This document shows positions 10,149-21,064 of a stretch of DNA of 64,000 bases, piece after piece. Within the stretch, counting starts at the first letter, position 1. Each line of letters opens with the position of its first letter. The notes under the pieces were generated by a model. It was not told the origin of the DNA, made no database searches, and saw nothing but the letters and a program-made list of their open reading frames with translations. The translations under genes and the position numbers were made by a program. This DNA comes from Echria macrotheca (taxonomy: Eukaryota > Ascomycota > Sordariomycetes > Sordariales > Schizotheciaceae), in the NCBI GenBank assembly GCA_030411725.1, contig MU839827.1:4409027-4473026 (forward strand). The letters are read 5' to 3'.

Positions 10149-12235
10149 ATGCGTAAGTTTGGCCGCCATGACGCCATCCACAATAGCCACTAACCGTCCC
10201 CCCCCTTCTATAGGGCTACCACGGTTGTTGCTATGCTGTAGCTGGACGTTGGGTCCGGCGGCCGCCTTCCCCATCCAGGGGCTTCTGTTCGCGCCGGGAA
10301 GCGGAACTCGCGGTGCTGTAGCCAGTGAGAGTTCGCTATGTTCTAGCGTTGGCGTTGACATTATCGCCATCGGCGTGAGTGACTATGTCAGGTCGTTCTG
10401 TCGTTCTGTGTTGACAAGAAACAGGGCACCGCCGCCGATGCCATGGTGGCAACCACGCTGTGTGTCGGAGTGACGGGCATGTATCACTCTGGCATCGGAG
10501 GGGGCGGCTTCATGTTGGTTCGCGATAGCAAGGGCAGGTATGAAGTTATCGACTACCGGGAAACCGCCCCTGCTGCGTCGGACAAGGACATGTATAAGGG
10601 CAGCACGAACGCCAGTACCATTGGCGGACTTTCTGTTGGCGTGCCCGGCGAGCTGCGAGGCTTGGAGTATCTGCACAAGACTTATGGTGTAATTCTCTCC
10701 CAACCCGGGTATGGGTATATACAAGCTGATGATGGTACAGAAACTTCCGTGGGAAGTCGTTGTCACGCCCGCTATGCGTATTGCTCGGGACGGCTTTGCA
10801 GGTGAGCTCCGGTTGAGCCATACGCCGTATGAATTAACCTGACAACTCAGTCAACGAGGATCTTGTTCGGTACATGAACTCTTCCGGGGGAAGTTCGTCT
10901 TTTCTGGTTACCGATCCCGTCTGGGCTCAGGATTTCGCTCCAAATGGTACGTCTCCGAACAAAGTTGCGAGGACTTGAACTGATTCCGTAGGTACTTTGC
11001 TTGGATTGGGCGATGTGATTACGAGAAAGAGATATGCACGGTATGTTTTGTCTCTAATCGTTAAATGCCGCTAACAAGGTATAGTACGCTCAAGAAAATT
11101 GCACGTGCAGGGCCGGGTATCTTCTATGAAGGTGAAATGGGTAAGACTTACTCGATAGAGAACGAGGTAAAAAGCTGATCAGGTAGCCGAGTCCATGATC
11201 AAAACCATCCAGAGCTCAGGCGGCATCATGACGCTTGACGACCTCAAGAACTACACAGCCAGAGTAAAGGATGCGCTCACAATCGATTATCGCGGCTTCA
11301 AGCTGTTCAGCACAGACGCACCGAGCAGCGGAGCCGTGATGCTCAACATCCTCAACATCATGAACCAGTATTCGCCAGAGGAGTTGAAGGACCGCAATCT
11401 GACAAGCCACCGGCTCGTCGAGGCCATGAAGTTTGCCTATGGAGCTCGGCAGGAGCTGGGCGACCCTGATTTCGTCCGCAATATCGAGGGTCTCCAGCAG
11501 CAGATGCTCAGCGTGGAGAAAGCCAAAGAAATCCGGGCTCGGATTCTCGACAACATGACGTTGCCGCTCAGTGCCTATAATCCGCAGGGCGTCTACGCCG
11601 TCGATAGTCCGGGCACGTCACACATTGTGACTGCGGATCGGTCCGGCATGACTATTTCGTCCACGACTACTGTCAATCTTTTGTTCGGTTCCCAACTCAT
11701 GACGCCTGATACCGGTATCATTTTGTAAGTTGACTTCACCAGTGGCTCAATTTGGCTCTAACGGTGTAGGAACGACGAAATGGATGACTTTTCCCAGCCG
11801 GGACGCCGGAACTCATTTGGGTTCGAACCATCTCCCGCCAACTTTATCGCGCCTGGCAAACGGCCGCTCTCGTCCATCTGTCCCATCATCGTGGAATTCG
11901 CCTGCAACAGGACCGTCTTCTTCACCACCGGTGCGGCCGGCGGTTCCCGGATTATTTCGGCTACCGCGCAGACCGCCTTCTACGCCATGGAAGGCTGGTC
12001 GATGGAGGACTCTGTCGCAACACCGAGGCTACACGACCAGTTGATGCCCGAAGTAACGCTTGTCGAGACCGGATTCGACCAGGGCGTTTATGCCAGTCTG
12101 CAGGAAAAGGGACATAATGTGACATGGCAAGCTCCAGGACAGAGTGCCGTACAAGCGATCATGCGGCTCGCCAACGGGACTTTCGATGCGGTTGGGGAGC
12201 CAAGACAGCTGAACAGCGGAGGGCTGACTGTATAA
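10149..12235 (+). CDS. gamma-glutamyltransferase (gamma-glutamyltranspeptidase), nine exons
   Basis: Exons: 10149-10152, 10214-10374, 10425-10688, 10741-10801, 10851-10946, 10992-11040, 11085-11140, 11187-11724, 11770-12235. They join in frame to 564 residues. The first exon holds only ATG plus one base; joined to exon 2 it yields a signal peptide (MRLPRLLLCCSWTLGPAAAF). Family motifs follow in order: GAVASESSLCSSVGVDIIAIGG, AADAMVATTLCVG, GIGGGGFMLVR, YRETAP, and PGTSHIVTADRSG with Thr374 as the predicted autoprocessing and catalytic nucleophile. GIILNDEMDDFS and GAAGGSRII come after it. Members cleave and transfer the gamma-glutamyl group of glutathione as a heterodimer made by self-cleavage, usually extracellular or vacuolar. 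The acceptor of intron 7 is the GTAG ending at 11186, not the CAG four bases earlier, because only the former restores frame. The gene converges with the alcohol dehydrogenase 103 bp away. Confidence 0.93.
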
Positions 12236-12338
12236 GTGAAATCTGCATTCTGTATATGAGATATATACCGCGATCGCTCCATTACAATAATACCCAGACT
12301 TTATTCTCAGTCCATCCCGCCCCTTTTCCCAGACCAGA

Positions 12339-13467
12339 TTAACGACTCGTATCGACCACATAGCGCCCAACAACCTTGCCCTGCGCCATCATCTCGTACA
12401 CCTCGCCCAGCTGGCTCAACCCAACCGTCTTGCTAGGCACCTTGACCAGTCCCCTGGTGAAGAAATCCAGTGCCTCGCGCGTATCCTGCCGCCCGCCAAC
12501 ATAGCTCCCCTTGATGCTAACCATCCGCGCAACAAAATCAAACACCGGCGCCTTGAGATACGCTCCCGCCGGCAGCCCGATGCACACGACCGACCCACGG
12601 CTACGCACATACTCAGCCGCCTGCTGGAACGGCTTCTCCTGCACGGCAAGCAGCAAAACCGCATGCGGCCCGAGCCCGTCAGGCGTAGCCCTCTTCACAT
12701 CCGCCACCAAATCCGTCGACGTCGTATAATCCACATAAACCTCGGCCCCCAACTGTGCACAACTCCGCCCCTTCTCCTCCCCGCCATCAATAGCCAACAC
12801 CCGCAACCCCATAGCCCTCGCATACTGAATCGCCATGCTCCCCAGCCCGCCACCAGCGCCAACAATAGCAACCCACTGCCCCGGCCGCGCCGCCGACTCC
12901 TTCAGCCCTTTATACACCGTAATCCCCGCACACAGCACGGGCGCCACAGCCTCGAGATCGGTCCCGTCCGGGATGCGCGCGACGTGCGCGGCCTTGGCGA
13001 TGGCGTACTCCTGGAACGTGCCGTCGACGGTATACCCGCTCAGCAGGGCGTCCTGGCAAAGCGACTCGTCTGCGCTCTGGCAGAAGGAGCAGTTCAGACA
13101 GCTCCCGTTGAGCCATTTTATGCCTGCCAGCTCGCCTACCTTGATATCGTTCACCAGCGCGCCGACGGCGACGACTACGCCCGCGCCCTCGTGGCCGCCT
13201 ACTAGCGGCGTTTTGCGGGTCAGCGGCCAGTCGCCGTTGCGCGCGTGCAGGTCTGTGTGGCAGACGCCTGAGTATTTGACGTGTACCAGGACCTCGTCTG
13301 GTCCGGGGGTTTGGACGGGGATTTTCTTGTAGACGGTTGCTTTTTTTGATTGTTAGTATAGGGCTGGATATTGGCGGGAGGGGAGGGGATAGAGATAACA
13401 ACGTACAGCCGGTCTGCTCAATCACCTGGGCCCATTGCTCGGTTGGGATTTCGTAGGTGGTGGCCAT
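12339..13467 (-). CDS. zinc-dependent alcohol dehydrogenase (ADH1-type)
   Basis: Exons 13407-13467 and 12339-13339 join to 353 residues, the usual fungal ADH length. Catalytic zinc ligands are visible as C47 (GVCHTD) and H70 (GGHEGAG). The structural zinc site has C101, C104, C107 and C115 (CLNCSFC...C). A Rossmann motif GAGGGLG follows, then AIDGGEEK, whose Asp favours NAD over NADP. The C-terminus GKVVGRYVVDTSR is typical. The enzyme interconverts primary alcohols such as ethanol with aldehydes, in cytosol or mitochondria. I see no presequence (MATTYEIPTEQW), which favours cytosol. The 67-nt intron has a perfect TACTAAC-type branch site. A GT repeat lies 14 bp upstream of the start codon. 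Confidence 0.95.
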
Positions 13468-14654
13468 GGTTAGGTGGGATGTGTGTGTGTGTGTGTGTGT
13501 CTATGACCAGAAGATACCCAAACGAACTCTTCCAAGTGTAGATGGGAAGGCAGGTAGTCTAGCAAAGTGAATAATAGGTGCGTGTATAAAATATAGATTA
13601 TCGACTCTGTCTATGAGACAAGACAATGTGACTTGCAAGCCAAGAGAATCTAGTTGTATATGTGTCGTACAAAACAGAATCTCAAGAAAACTCAGACGAC
13701 GTGGTCCTCCTCATCCTCTTATATCCTCTTTTTTTTCTTCTCTTCTTTCAAATACGAAGGGGGAGGGGGTCTAGACCTTTCTGCTTGTCCATGGCCGAGA
13801 ACGGGGGGGACTAAACTTACGAGTGCCCAGCTAGACTAGAGTAGACAGAGATCGGAGGATACCAAGAAAAACACGAGATCAGCAGATAGGGGGGCTCGTT
13901 AGGTCTGGTCTGCATATCGTTTTGCATATCATACCTTTTCTCTGCTCCTTCCCTACCTAGACTAAGAGCTAGCGAGGAATCAGTTCCGCCCCCTAAAAAA
14001 AACGTATGATCATTTTATCCTGACCCCTGAACCGTCTAGATCTTATGCATACAATCCACGAACTACGGTATCTCATCCGAAAGAAAAGGCCAGTAAGTAA
14101 GTAACATCCAAACAAAAACATGTGGTTGTGTGTAGGCATCCGCTTAACCGCTGTACGGTGGTAAGTGAGTTGAGTGGTCTGATAATCCGCTTCCCGTACC
14201 GGGCATCTCCACCACCCACCAGGGCATCCATCATACCATATCCACTCGGCCACGCCACCCCGCCGGCCGGAGACACCCGCAACTGAGGAAATGGGAAACC
14301 TCAACGGCCCGATACCTCAGCGACAGAATGCCATATCTCTTTTGAAAACTCCGGTCGTCGGGTTCCTGACCTGATTTTATCACCTGATTGCAACTCTACA
14401 CAACATCGTTCTCAACACATCCGCAGATATCGGACGCATCTGCAGATATCGGCGGCGGAAACAAAACGGCTTTTCTCATCTTCAGAATTCAAGCGGATCA
14501 TGACCAAGACTTCCGCTCAAGCGGAGGAACAACACCAACCCCTCAGCACCTGCAGCAGGTGGAGTCGCACGTCAAGACAACAGGTCAGGTTGATTCAAGC
14601 AACTCAATAATCCATTCGTCGTAGCATTCATCTTTTAGAAACCCCAACACCAAG
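13468..14654. other. intergenic region between ADH start and ARP3 end
   Basis: It contains a (GT)10 run at 13481-13500, a T-rich tract at 13728-13748 and a short direct repeat (CAGATATCGG) near 14423 and 14442. No gene is apparent. It carries the ADH promoter and the ARP3 3' UTR. Confidence 0.5.
13481..13500. repeat. (GT)10 microsatellite
   Basis: A perfect GT dinucleotide run lies in the 5' leader or promoter of the ADH gene, immediately before its start codon on the minus strand. Confidence 0.95.
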
Positions 14655-16269
14655 CTAAGATCCCCCGGGTCCGCCCAACAACGCAAATCTCCGCACAATG
14701 CCCGGCCCATACTCCTGATACTGCAAACTGTTAGCAACCGGGCTTCATTACAGATACAAAAACTCACCTCGGCCTTGGTATGGCAGTATGACCGGAACTC
14801 TGGCGTCTGCCCGAGCAAACTGCCTCCAAACCACGGTCCGTGTCGCTGCCTCTTGTGTGTGATAACCTGCACCTCCAAACCACCGCTCTTGGCACCACCG
14901 CTGCGCAATTCGCTCGCCCGGATTCGGTCATCGACCAGGTGCTTGATATCCCGCTGTAATCTGCGTCCAAAATCCTTGTACAGAGTGCTTCCACCCGACA
15001 GAACAATGTTCTTGTACAGACCACGACGCACATCGATGGGAGACGACTGGATCACCCCGTCCACAACCACCGGCAGAGGCGTCAGGAAATCAGACGAGTA
15101 GATCTCGGGGTTGAAGAAAATCTCGGGCGCGAGGAAGCGTTCGTATCCCACATCGACCGTGACCTGGCGTCCACCCGGGTGCGAAACGACGTGCTTCAAG
15201 AACTTGCTGCGATCCCGGTCGTACTTGGAAAACTCCTTGACGATGTCGGGACAGACGTAGCAGTATTCTTCCTTGATCTCCTGCGCCGTCTTGAGCGACG
15301 AGTCCGGCTCGCCTCGGTCTCGGAGGAGCGACTGCACAAAGTACGTGATATCCCGTCCAGCAATCGGAATCGACTTGATCGATGAGCCGATAACGTAGCC
15401 CTCGGCAACAGGGATAACGTGAGTGACACCATCTCCAGAGTCGATAACCGTGCCCGTCAGCGACCTGTCTTGCACCTTGGATGACGTCCAAGACGCCGCC
15501 AGAGCCAGCACAGCCTGAACCGCAATGTATAGGCCGGCGCAGTTGAAGGATTCGAAGAAAATCTCGGCCGTGTTTTCTCGGTTCTCGGGGGGGTTCAGGG
15601 GCTGCCAAGGTTAGAATGCTGTCGGTGCAAAATCGTATATACTGACTGGCTCGGTAAGGAGAAAGAAATGGTCTTCGGGCTCAACCCTCAAATACTTGAA
15701 GATCGAGTTCGACCAGAAGCGCTCCATATGGTCCTGTTTCCGTCAGCGCCGTCGATGACTAACCCCAAAAGTTCACCCACCCAGTTTTCTATCTGACCAT
15801 GTCTAATCGGGTAGTGTAGACCGTAACCTGACATCGTCAGCCGAGTTCCTTGACGCCAACATCCAACCCACCAGGCCCAGATGAGGCTGCTATGGCCTCA
15901 TCGCCGATAAAGAAATCCAGATCTTCGGTCCCGCGCTTCATCGACAGATGGCCTTGAGGGCCAGCACCTCCGGTAAGGAACGAGGGCTTGTTTGCGACAG
16001 CAGGACGGCCCGAGCCGGAGCCGGCGGCGCCGCTGGCCGGGCCCTTGGTCGCAATTGCGGTCGGGAAGACGAACGAGGGAGAGTCGTTTCCAGCGAAGCC
16101 TGCGGGGGTGTTAGACGGCGGGGCGGGCCGGCGGGACAGGAGACATGCCTAGCTTAGAGAAGCCCGTGCCGCTATTCGCACGTCAGTCAGCTACCGGCGC
16201 CGTCCAGAGGCGGGGTTGCGAGGGCGGCACCTACTTGTCCATGACAACGGCGGGGGTTTGGTTGGCCAT
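14655..16269 (-). CDS. ARP3: actin-related protein 3 (Arp2/3 complex subunit)
   Basis: Seven exons on the minus strand: 16235-16269, 16149-16171, 15872-16099, 15781-15827, 15647-15733, 14768-15601, 14655-14720. They join to 439 residues, a typical fungal Arp3 length. Landmarks are MANQTPAVVMDNGTGFSKLGFAGND (nucleotide-binding loop, split over three exons), RGTEDLDFFIGDEA, YGLHYPIRHGQIENWDHMERFW, EPEDHFFLLTEPPLNPPENRE, VIDSGDGVTHVIPVAEGYVIG, LSGGSTLYKDFGRRL and the end YQEYGPGIVRRFALL. Arp3 pairs with Arp2 to nucleate branched actin at sites of endocytosis and polarised growth. Exon 2 is only 23 nt and its downstream intron (16100-16148) has a GC donor. The Gly/Ser-rich insert after the first strand is common in fungal Arp3. 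The gene is divergent from the taspase gene. Confidence 0.96.
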
Positions 16270-17160
16270 GTTGGCGGTGCTGGCAGCGCACAACTATGGC
16301 TATTGAGGATGCGCAACGGGAGCGAGGCTGGAGAGCGTTCGTTGCGAGACAGGGGAAAGGTGGGGAGGAGTTGAGGTCCAAGATTACGTGCCTGTCGAGC
16401 TCCGTGTGGGGACTTGTGCGCCCCGCCAGCTACGGCGGGCTGTTACCGCACAAGCGCAGTTTCCTTTTAAGTGCACGAAACAACAAGACGTGCATCAACG
16501 TCAACCATGGGATAGGCTGTCCTCGCCAGAACAGCCCAGATTTTGATGATGGAACTGGCTTCAATTGAAACCAGTTTCTGGCTACTTTCTATCTTTAAGT
16601 CTGCATCGCTGACCACTTGTTTCTGAGTGGGTTGGCAAGTCGCAAGGCACGACGCTTTCCATTTTCACTTTCACCTTCACTTCAGCCGAGCACATATCCC
16701 AAGCTCCTTCCCATCCGCCACATCAATCACAAGCCCCTTGCCACCAGTTGGTCTCCTCTGGCTACCGAGAACCCTCGAGCTCCCAATTTCACTTTTTCGA
16801 ACCCTCCCCTCGCCCTCCGACTCCTAATTCTGGTCTCATCCCGGGCTCTTGTGCGCTTCCTAGGGGAAGCTGACAACCCGCGAACCAACATTGTTACTGG
16901 TATACTTTTGCTTCATCTGCTACTACCCTTTCTCTCCCTTCCTAAACGTCCCCGTCGAGTCACCCATCGTGGTCCTTCAACTGTCGCTTCCTTTCGAATT
17001 CAACTTGCGACGCCTCTTCCCTAAGTATCCATCACGGCGTCGACTTGGATCGGCCCGAGTCAGGGCGACATTCGCTTTCTCCTAGCAGGAAGAACTGAGG
17101 GAGAATCTGGGGTCTACAGCACAATTCCAAATATAGCCAAATCCACTGTCCCTTGCCACT
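16270..17160. promoter_or_regulatory. divergent intergenic region, ARP3 / taspase
   Basis: 891 bases separate the two start codons. From about 16640 to 17030 the plus strand is strongly C/T-rich, a usual property of fungal promoters and 5' leaders. No gene is apparent. Confidence 0.5.
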
Positions 17161-18958
17161 ATGACGCCCTCCCCAGGCCCTACTGAGATGGGCGGAGATG
17201 GCGCGGCCGACAAGACATGGAAGCGCGGGAACAGCCCCGGTGCCGTCTTCATCCATGCCGGAGCAGGCTACCACAGTCTGGCGAACGAAAAAGTCCACCT
17301 TGAAGTCTGTGCCGAGTATGTCACGTCCTGGGCAAGCATCTGGGAGAAACTGATCACATATAGAGCCGCGCGGGCCGCCATGAAGTATATCAGATACGGC
17401 GCGCCAGCTACCGAAGCTGTTGAAGCCGCCATCAAATATCTTGAAAATAAAGAAATCACCAATTGTGGCTACGGGAGCAACTTGAACATCGACGGTACGG
17501 TCGAATGCGATGCGACAATAGTTGATCACCTAGGAAGAAGCGGAGCATGTGGTGCCGTGCCTGGTAGGCCGATGAGAGTCTTCCCTTGTGTAGCGCTAAC
17601 GGTCTCTAGGAGTCCGAAACCCTATTGCGCTGGCCAAGAAGATCCTCGATAAAAGTAGCCAGCCTCTCTCGCTCCGCCGCGTGCCCCCAAACATTCTGGT
17701 GGGCACAGGCGCGAGACAGTTTGCCGAGGAGCATAGGCTGTCGGTACTGTCCAACGACCACTTGGTCTCCAAGAACGCCCGGGATCGGTACCTTCGCTGG
17801 AATAAGGATCTGAAAAAGGCCGAGGCCCGGTACCCTGCTACTCCGAATCCCGCTTCCAAACAGCCCGAAGAGGGATCTAGAAGTCCCACCCCTGGTGACT
17901 ACGACAGAGCGGCGGACCCCCGTTGCGAGACGCGCCATGGTGATCACACAGCTGCCATATTGACGGGCATCTGGAACGAGGGCCAGCCTGATTCCCCGGG
18001 TCCCGGGAGCTCACCCGCGGCAGAGCTGGCGGACCCGATTCTGACGGTCACATCGGTCACTTCTAGTCCCTCGAGCTCACCGAGGAGCACAGGTAGGCCA
18101 TCGGATCGAAGCAATCTAAACCTGGTTCGAACTGCATTTCAGTCACGCCCGAACACCTCCTCAAAGAGACCCAAGCTCTCCAACAACCCCAGCGACGATT
18201 CTGCGCAAACCCAGTACGCCGAATCCCCCAACACATTCGGAGTGACGGCGTCACCTCACGATAGTTCAGTGAGCGAAGACGAAGAGCTGGCCGATGTAAA
18301 CAACTACCAAGACGAATACGGCTATGACTCGACCCACGACGGACCACCCTCCACCCTAGCCGGCACAAAGCGCCCCGCCAGCTCTTCCTCCGACGATGCC
18401 GTAACCGACACAGTCGGCGCCATCGTGATAGACATGTACGGCAACCTCGCCGCCGGCTCATCCTCAGGCGGCATAGGCATGAAACACAAAGGCCGCATAG
18501 GTCCCGCGGCCCTAGTCGGCATCGGCACCGCCATCATCCCCCTCGACCCCGACGACCCCGACCAGACCAGCGTGGCCGCCGTGACCAGCGGCACGGGCGA
18601 GCACATGGCCACGACGACGGCCTCGGCGAAATGCGCCGAGCGCCTGTGGACCAGCACGCGCCGCGGCCGCGGGGGGCGGAGCATCGACGAGCCCGACGAG
18701 CAGCAGCTCATGGAGGCGTTTATTCTCGACGACTTTATGAACCACCCCGGCGTGCGGAACCAGCCCTCCACAGGAGCGATCGGCGTCATGGCTGTCAAGA
18801 AGGACCGGACGGGGGTGTATTTTTATTTCGCGCACAACACGGACTCGTTTGCGCTTGCGTCCATGGCGACGACGGAGCGCGCGCCGCTTTGTGTCATGTC
18901 CAGGCTGGGTAAGGTCCGGTCGGTTGCGCAGGGCGGGCGCAAGATCCGTCTTGATTGA
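17161..18958 (+). CDS. threonine aspartase (taspase-1 / type-2 asparaginase family)
   Basis: Proposed exons 17161-17315, 17364-17563 and 17610-18958 give 567 residues. The first intron is 48 nt, in frame and without stops, so it looks like coding. Removing it joins HLEVCAE to AARAAMKYI as expected for the family. The alpha part has FIHAGAGYHS, ITNCGYGSNLN, DGTVECDATIVDH and GACGAVPGVRNPI. The beta part begins at Thr386 in AVTDTVGAIVID, the predicted self-cleavage site and N-terminal nucleophile. SSGGIGMKHKGRIGPAA and TSGTGEHM follow. Ntn hydrolases of this family cleave after Asp or hydrolyse isoaspartyl/asparagine bonds; substrates here are unknown. About 170 residues of Ser/Pro-rich sequence separate the alpha core from Thr386, so the protein is longer than the roughly 420 residues of animal taspase. 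Confidence 0.85.
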
Positions 18959-19355
18959 TCGCCGAACTATTGGATGGATGGGGTATATCTGGATTGGATG
19001 GTGCTGTCCGAGGCGGTGGGATGGCGTGGGTCTTTAGTTGGAAGGGTGAAAAGCCTGCGAGCATCCGCAAGGTAGGCGGTCAGTATGGGTATCTCTTCCC
19101 CTTGACACCATGATTATTGCCCTTGTACTCTACCGTGGTCTTGATCAATATTCTGCTCGTTAATATCCTACAAGCAACGCCGTCTAGTTCTATAAGGTAA
19201 TAACCTTGGGTCCCAACTCCACGTGCTTACGCCTGATGCTCTATGAACGCCGCCTCCCAGCCCTATGATTCCGCTTCTCCCGCTTTTCCCGCCTTGACAC
19301 CGTATCCCAATCCTCGATGAAGCAAAAACCATCTCTAAGAAAAAAAAAAGGACGA
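18959..19355. other. convergent intergenic region, taspase / TFB4
   Basis: 397 bases between two gene 3' ends. No gene, repeat or RNA is recognised. A short poly-A run lies at 19341-19350, close to the TFB4 stop. Confidence 0.5.
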
Positions 19356-20513
19356 CTAGCCCTCCGCCTGAACCTCTTTCCCCTTAGCAGCAGCAGAAAC
19401 CGCCGGCCTCGCCCCATAGTTCCCCAGTGCCAACTTAGTGCCGCAGGTCCGACACACGCCGCCGTCGGGAATATCGCAAAAGATGCTGAGACAAATACTG
19501 CACACAAACCCCGTATCGATCACGCTGCCATGACAGAAACACGCAGCGCGGAAGTCGACCGACTCAGCCCGTGGCGCAAAGAGCGGATCCCCTCCATCTC
19601 CACCTTGTGGCGGGACGGGCGTCTGCTTGCCCAGTTTCATCCTCGCGCGGTTGCCAGAAGCTGTGTTGTCATTGGGGTCGGGCGTCAGTCCGGCGCTGGC
19701 ACAGCCGACCATGAGGTACTGCAGCAGGCCCCGGGGCTCAAGGACGTTTATGAAGTTGCCGCGCGTGATGTGACTCGCCTGCTGGAGAAAGGTCGGCGAT
19801 CCGCGCAGCGAGAGCGTGTCGATCGGGATCTCGGAGTGGGCTGCGGCGAAGACGGCGTTCATCGTCGGGATGTACTGCTCTGCGCTGCTGTCGCTGACGG
19901 AAATAATAAGAATGCGCGCCCTCACGGCTATTCGCGAACGGCGGTGGTTCTTATGGGCCGGTTCGGTGTCGGGTGGAGGGGATATACCGCGGCGGCCGCT
20001 GCCGCCCATGACGGCGAGGTGCATTTTGTTGATGAAGGCGAGAGCGAGCGTGAGGGCCCCGGGGATTTGCGTCGTTGTGGTCGATGCGACGTCGGCGGCT
20101 GTGGTGTTGTCGATTAGGCTTCGTACAGATCGGAGGACGGATGCTTCGAGCTTAGCGAATTGGTGGAATTTGTTGGCCGAGGGGGCGGGCTGTGACGGCT
20201 TGCCAGACCCGGCATCACCCATCTCGACATCTTCGGAAGGAGGCTTGGTTGGCGTCGGGGGTTCCGGGTAGAGCCAGACGGCACGGTTGCAGTGCGACGC
20301 AAGAAGAGCAACGTGGTGGTCATCGCTGAAGGCCAGGTGGGAGTTTGCATAGACAAAGATGGTGGCGATAGCTTGGGAGAGCGGTAGCACGTTGGCGAGG
20401 GCGGCCCAGGCTCGCGGGTTCGTGTCGATGATGATGGTTAACAAGTTTGGCACACTCACGGTGCCGCGACTGTGATAATGGGTCGAGTCATCCACGACAT
20501 CGAGGGGGTTCAT
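19356..20513 (-). CDS. TFB4: TFIIH core subunit Tfb4 (p34)
   Basis: This is an intronless 385-residue frame with an ATG at 20513. The von Willebrand A-like fold is evident from LLTIIIDTNPRAWAAL near the N-terminus, LPLSQAIATIFVYANSHLAF, DDHHVALLASHCNRAVWLYP, RILIISVSDSSAEQYIPTMN and IPIDTLSLRGSPTFLQQAS. The C-terminus has the Tfb4 C4 zinc finger: CFCH, FVCSICLSIFC and CRTCGTKL, residues about 320-365. Tfb4 binds Ssl1/p44 within the TFIIH core that opens promoters and opens DNA in nucleotide excision repair. A GTGAGT-like sequence near the start is not needed as an intron, since the product aligns with the family without it. The gene is divergent from CRO1. Confidence 0.95.
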   Translation of the reverse strand: MNPLDVVDDSTHYHSRGTVSVPNLLTIIIDTNPRAWAALANVLPLSQAIATIFVYANSHLAFSDDHHVALLASHCNRAVWLYPEPPTPTKPPSEDVEMGDAGSGKPSQPAPSANKFHQFAKLEASVLRSVRSLIDNTTAADVASTTTTQIPGALTLALAFINKMHLAVMGGSGRRGISPPPDTEPAHKNHRRSRIAVRARILIISVSDSSAEQYIPTMNAVFAAAHSEIPIDTLSLRGSPTFLQQASHITRGNFINVLEPRGLLQYLMVGCASAGLTPDPNDNTASGNRARMKLGKQTPVPPQGGDGGDPLFAPRAESVDFRAACFCHGSVIDTGFVCSICLSIFCDIPDGGVCRTCGTKLALGNYGARPAVSAAAKGKEVQAEG

Positions 20514-21064
20514 GTTGCGAACTCGCCCTCATTCGGGTGCTTGCGAGCGACTGTGCTTGAGGGCGGCTTTGTGTGGTTGATGGGAGGTGAGCTGGCTGCC
20601 CTGGATCCAGCAAAGGCAGCTTCTTTTGTCCTGTGGTCGTCAAGACGCGAAGTCGAGCCAGAATTGACCGGGGTACTCTCCGCGTCGGCACATGCTTGAA
20701 GCTTCGCCCTGAACGGCAGCCCCGCCAAATCTTGCTTGGCACTTGCCGGGTGGGGCTGCTGCAGATGGCTGATGGCGGGGCAATCAGCTGCTTGTGGCCG
20801 GAGGGACTGCCCCCCAAGGATATCCCACGCATGCCGCGTCGAGGAAGCTTCGCCCTGGGCTATCTGGCCACGAGCGTGCGGCGTAGTGAGACAAAAAGAT
20901 AAGACGGCCCAAATCCATCTTGCCCGGCAGCATCCGGCATCTGTAGCAGCAACTTCTCAAAAAGGCCTCGTTCAACTCTTCCCTGGAACCCGACCCCTCC
21001 TCTTCAACGACCCTCTGCAGAAATCAAGAATCGCAACCGCACCCCATTCCCCCCATTCCCCAAC
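20514..21064. promoter_or_regulatory. divergent intergenic region, TFB4 / CRO1
   Basis: 551 bases separate the start codons of a minus-strand and a plus-strand gene. It is GC-rich with no recognised gene. The last 60 bases before the CRO1 ATG are C-rich. Confidence 0.5.

Noticed and set aside
13150..13467. 185-codon minus frame in the ADH first exon region
   Set aside because: It reads through the 67-nt intron and then continues in the wrong frame. The spliced model restores all zinc ligands.
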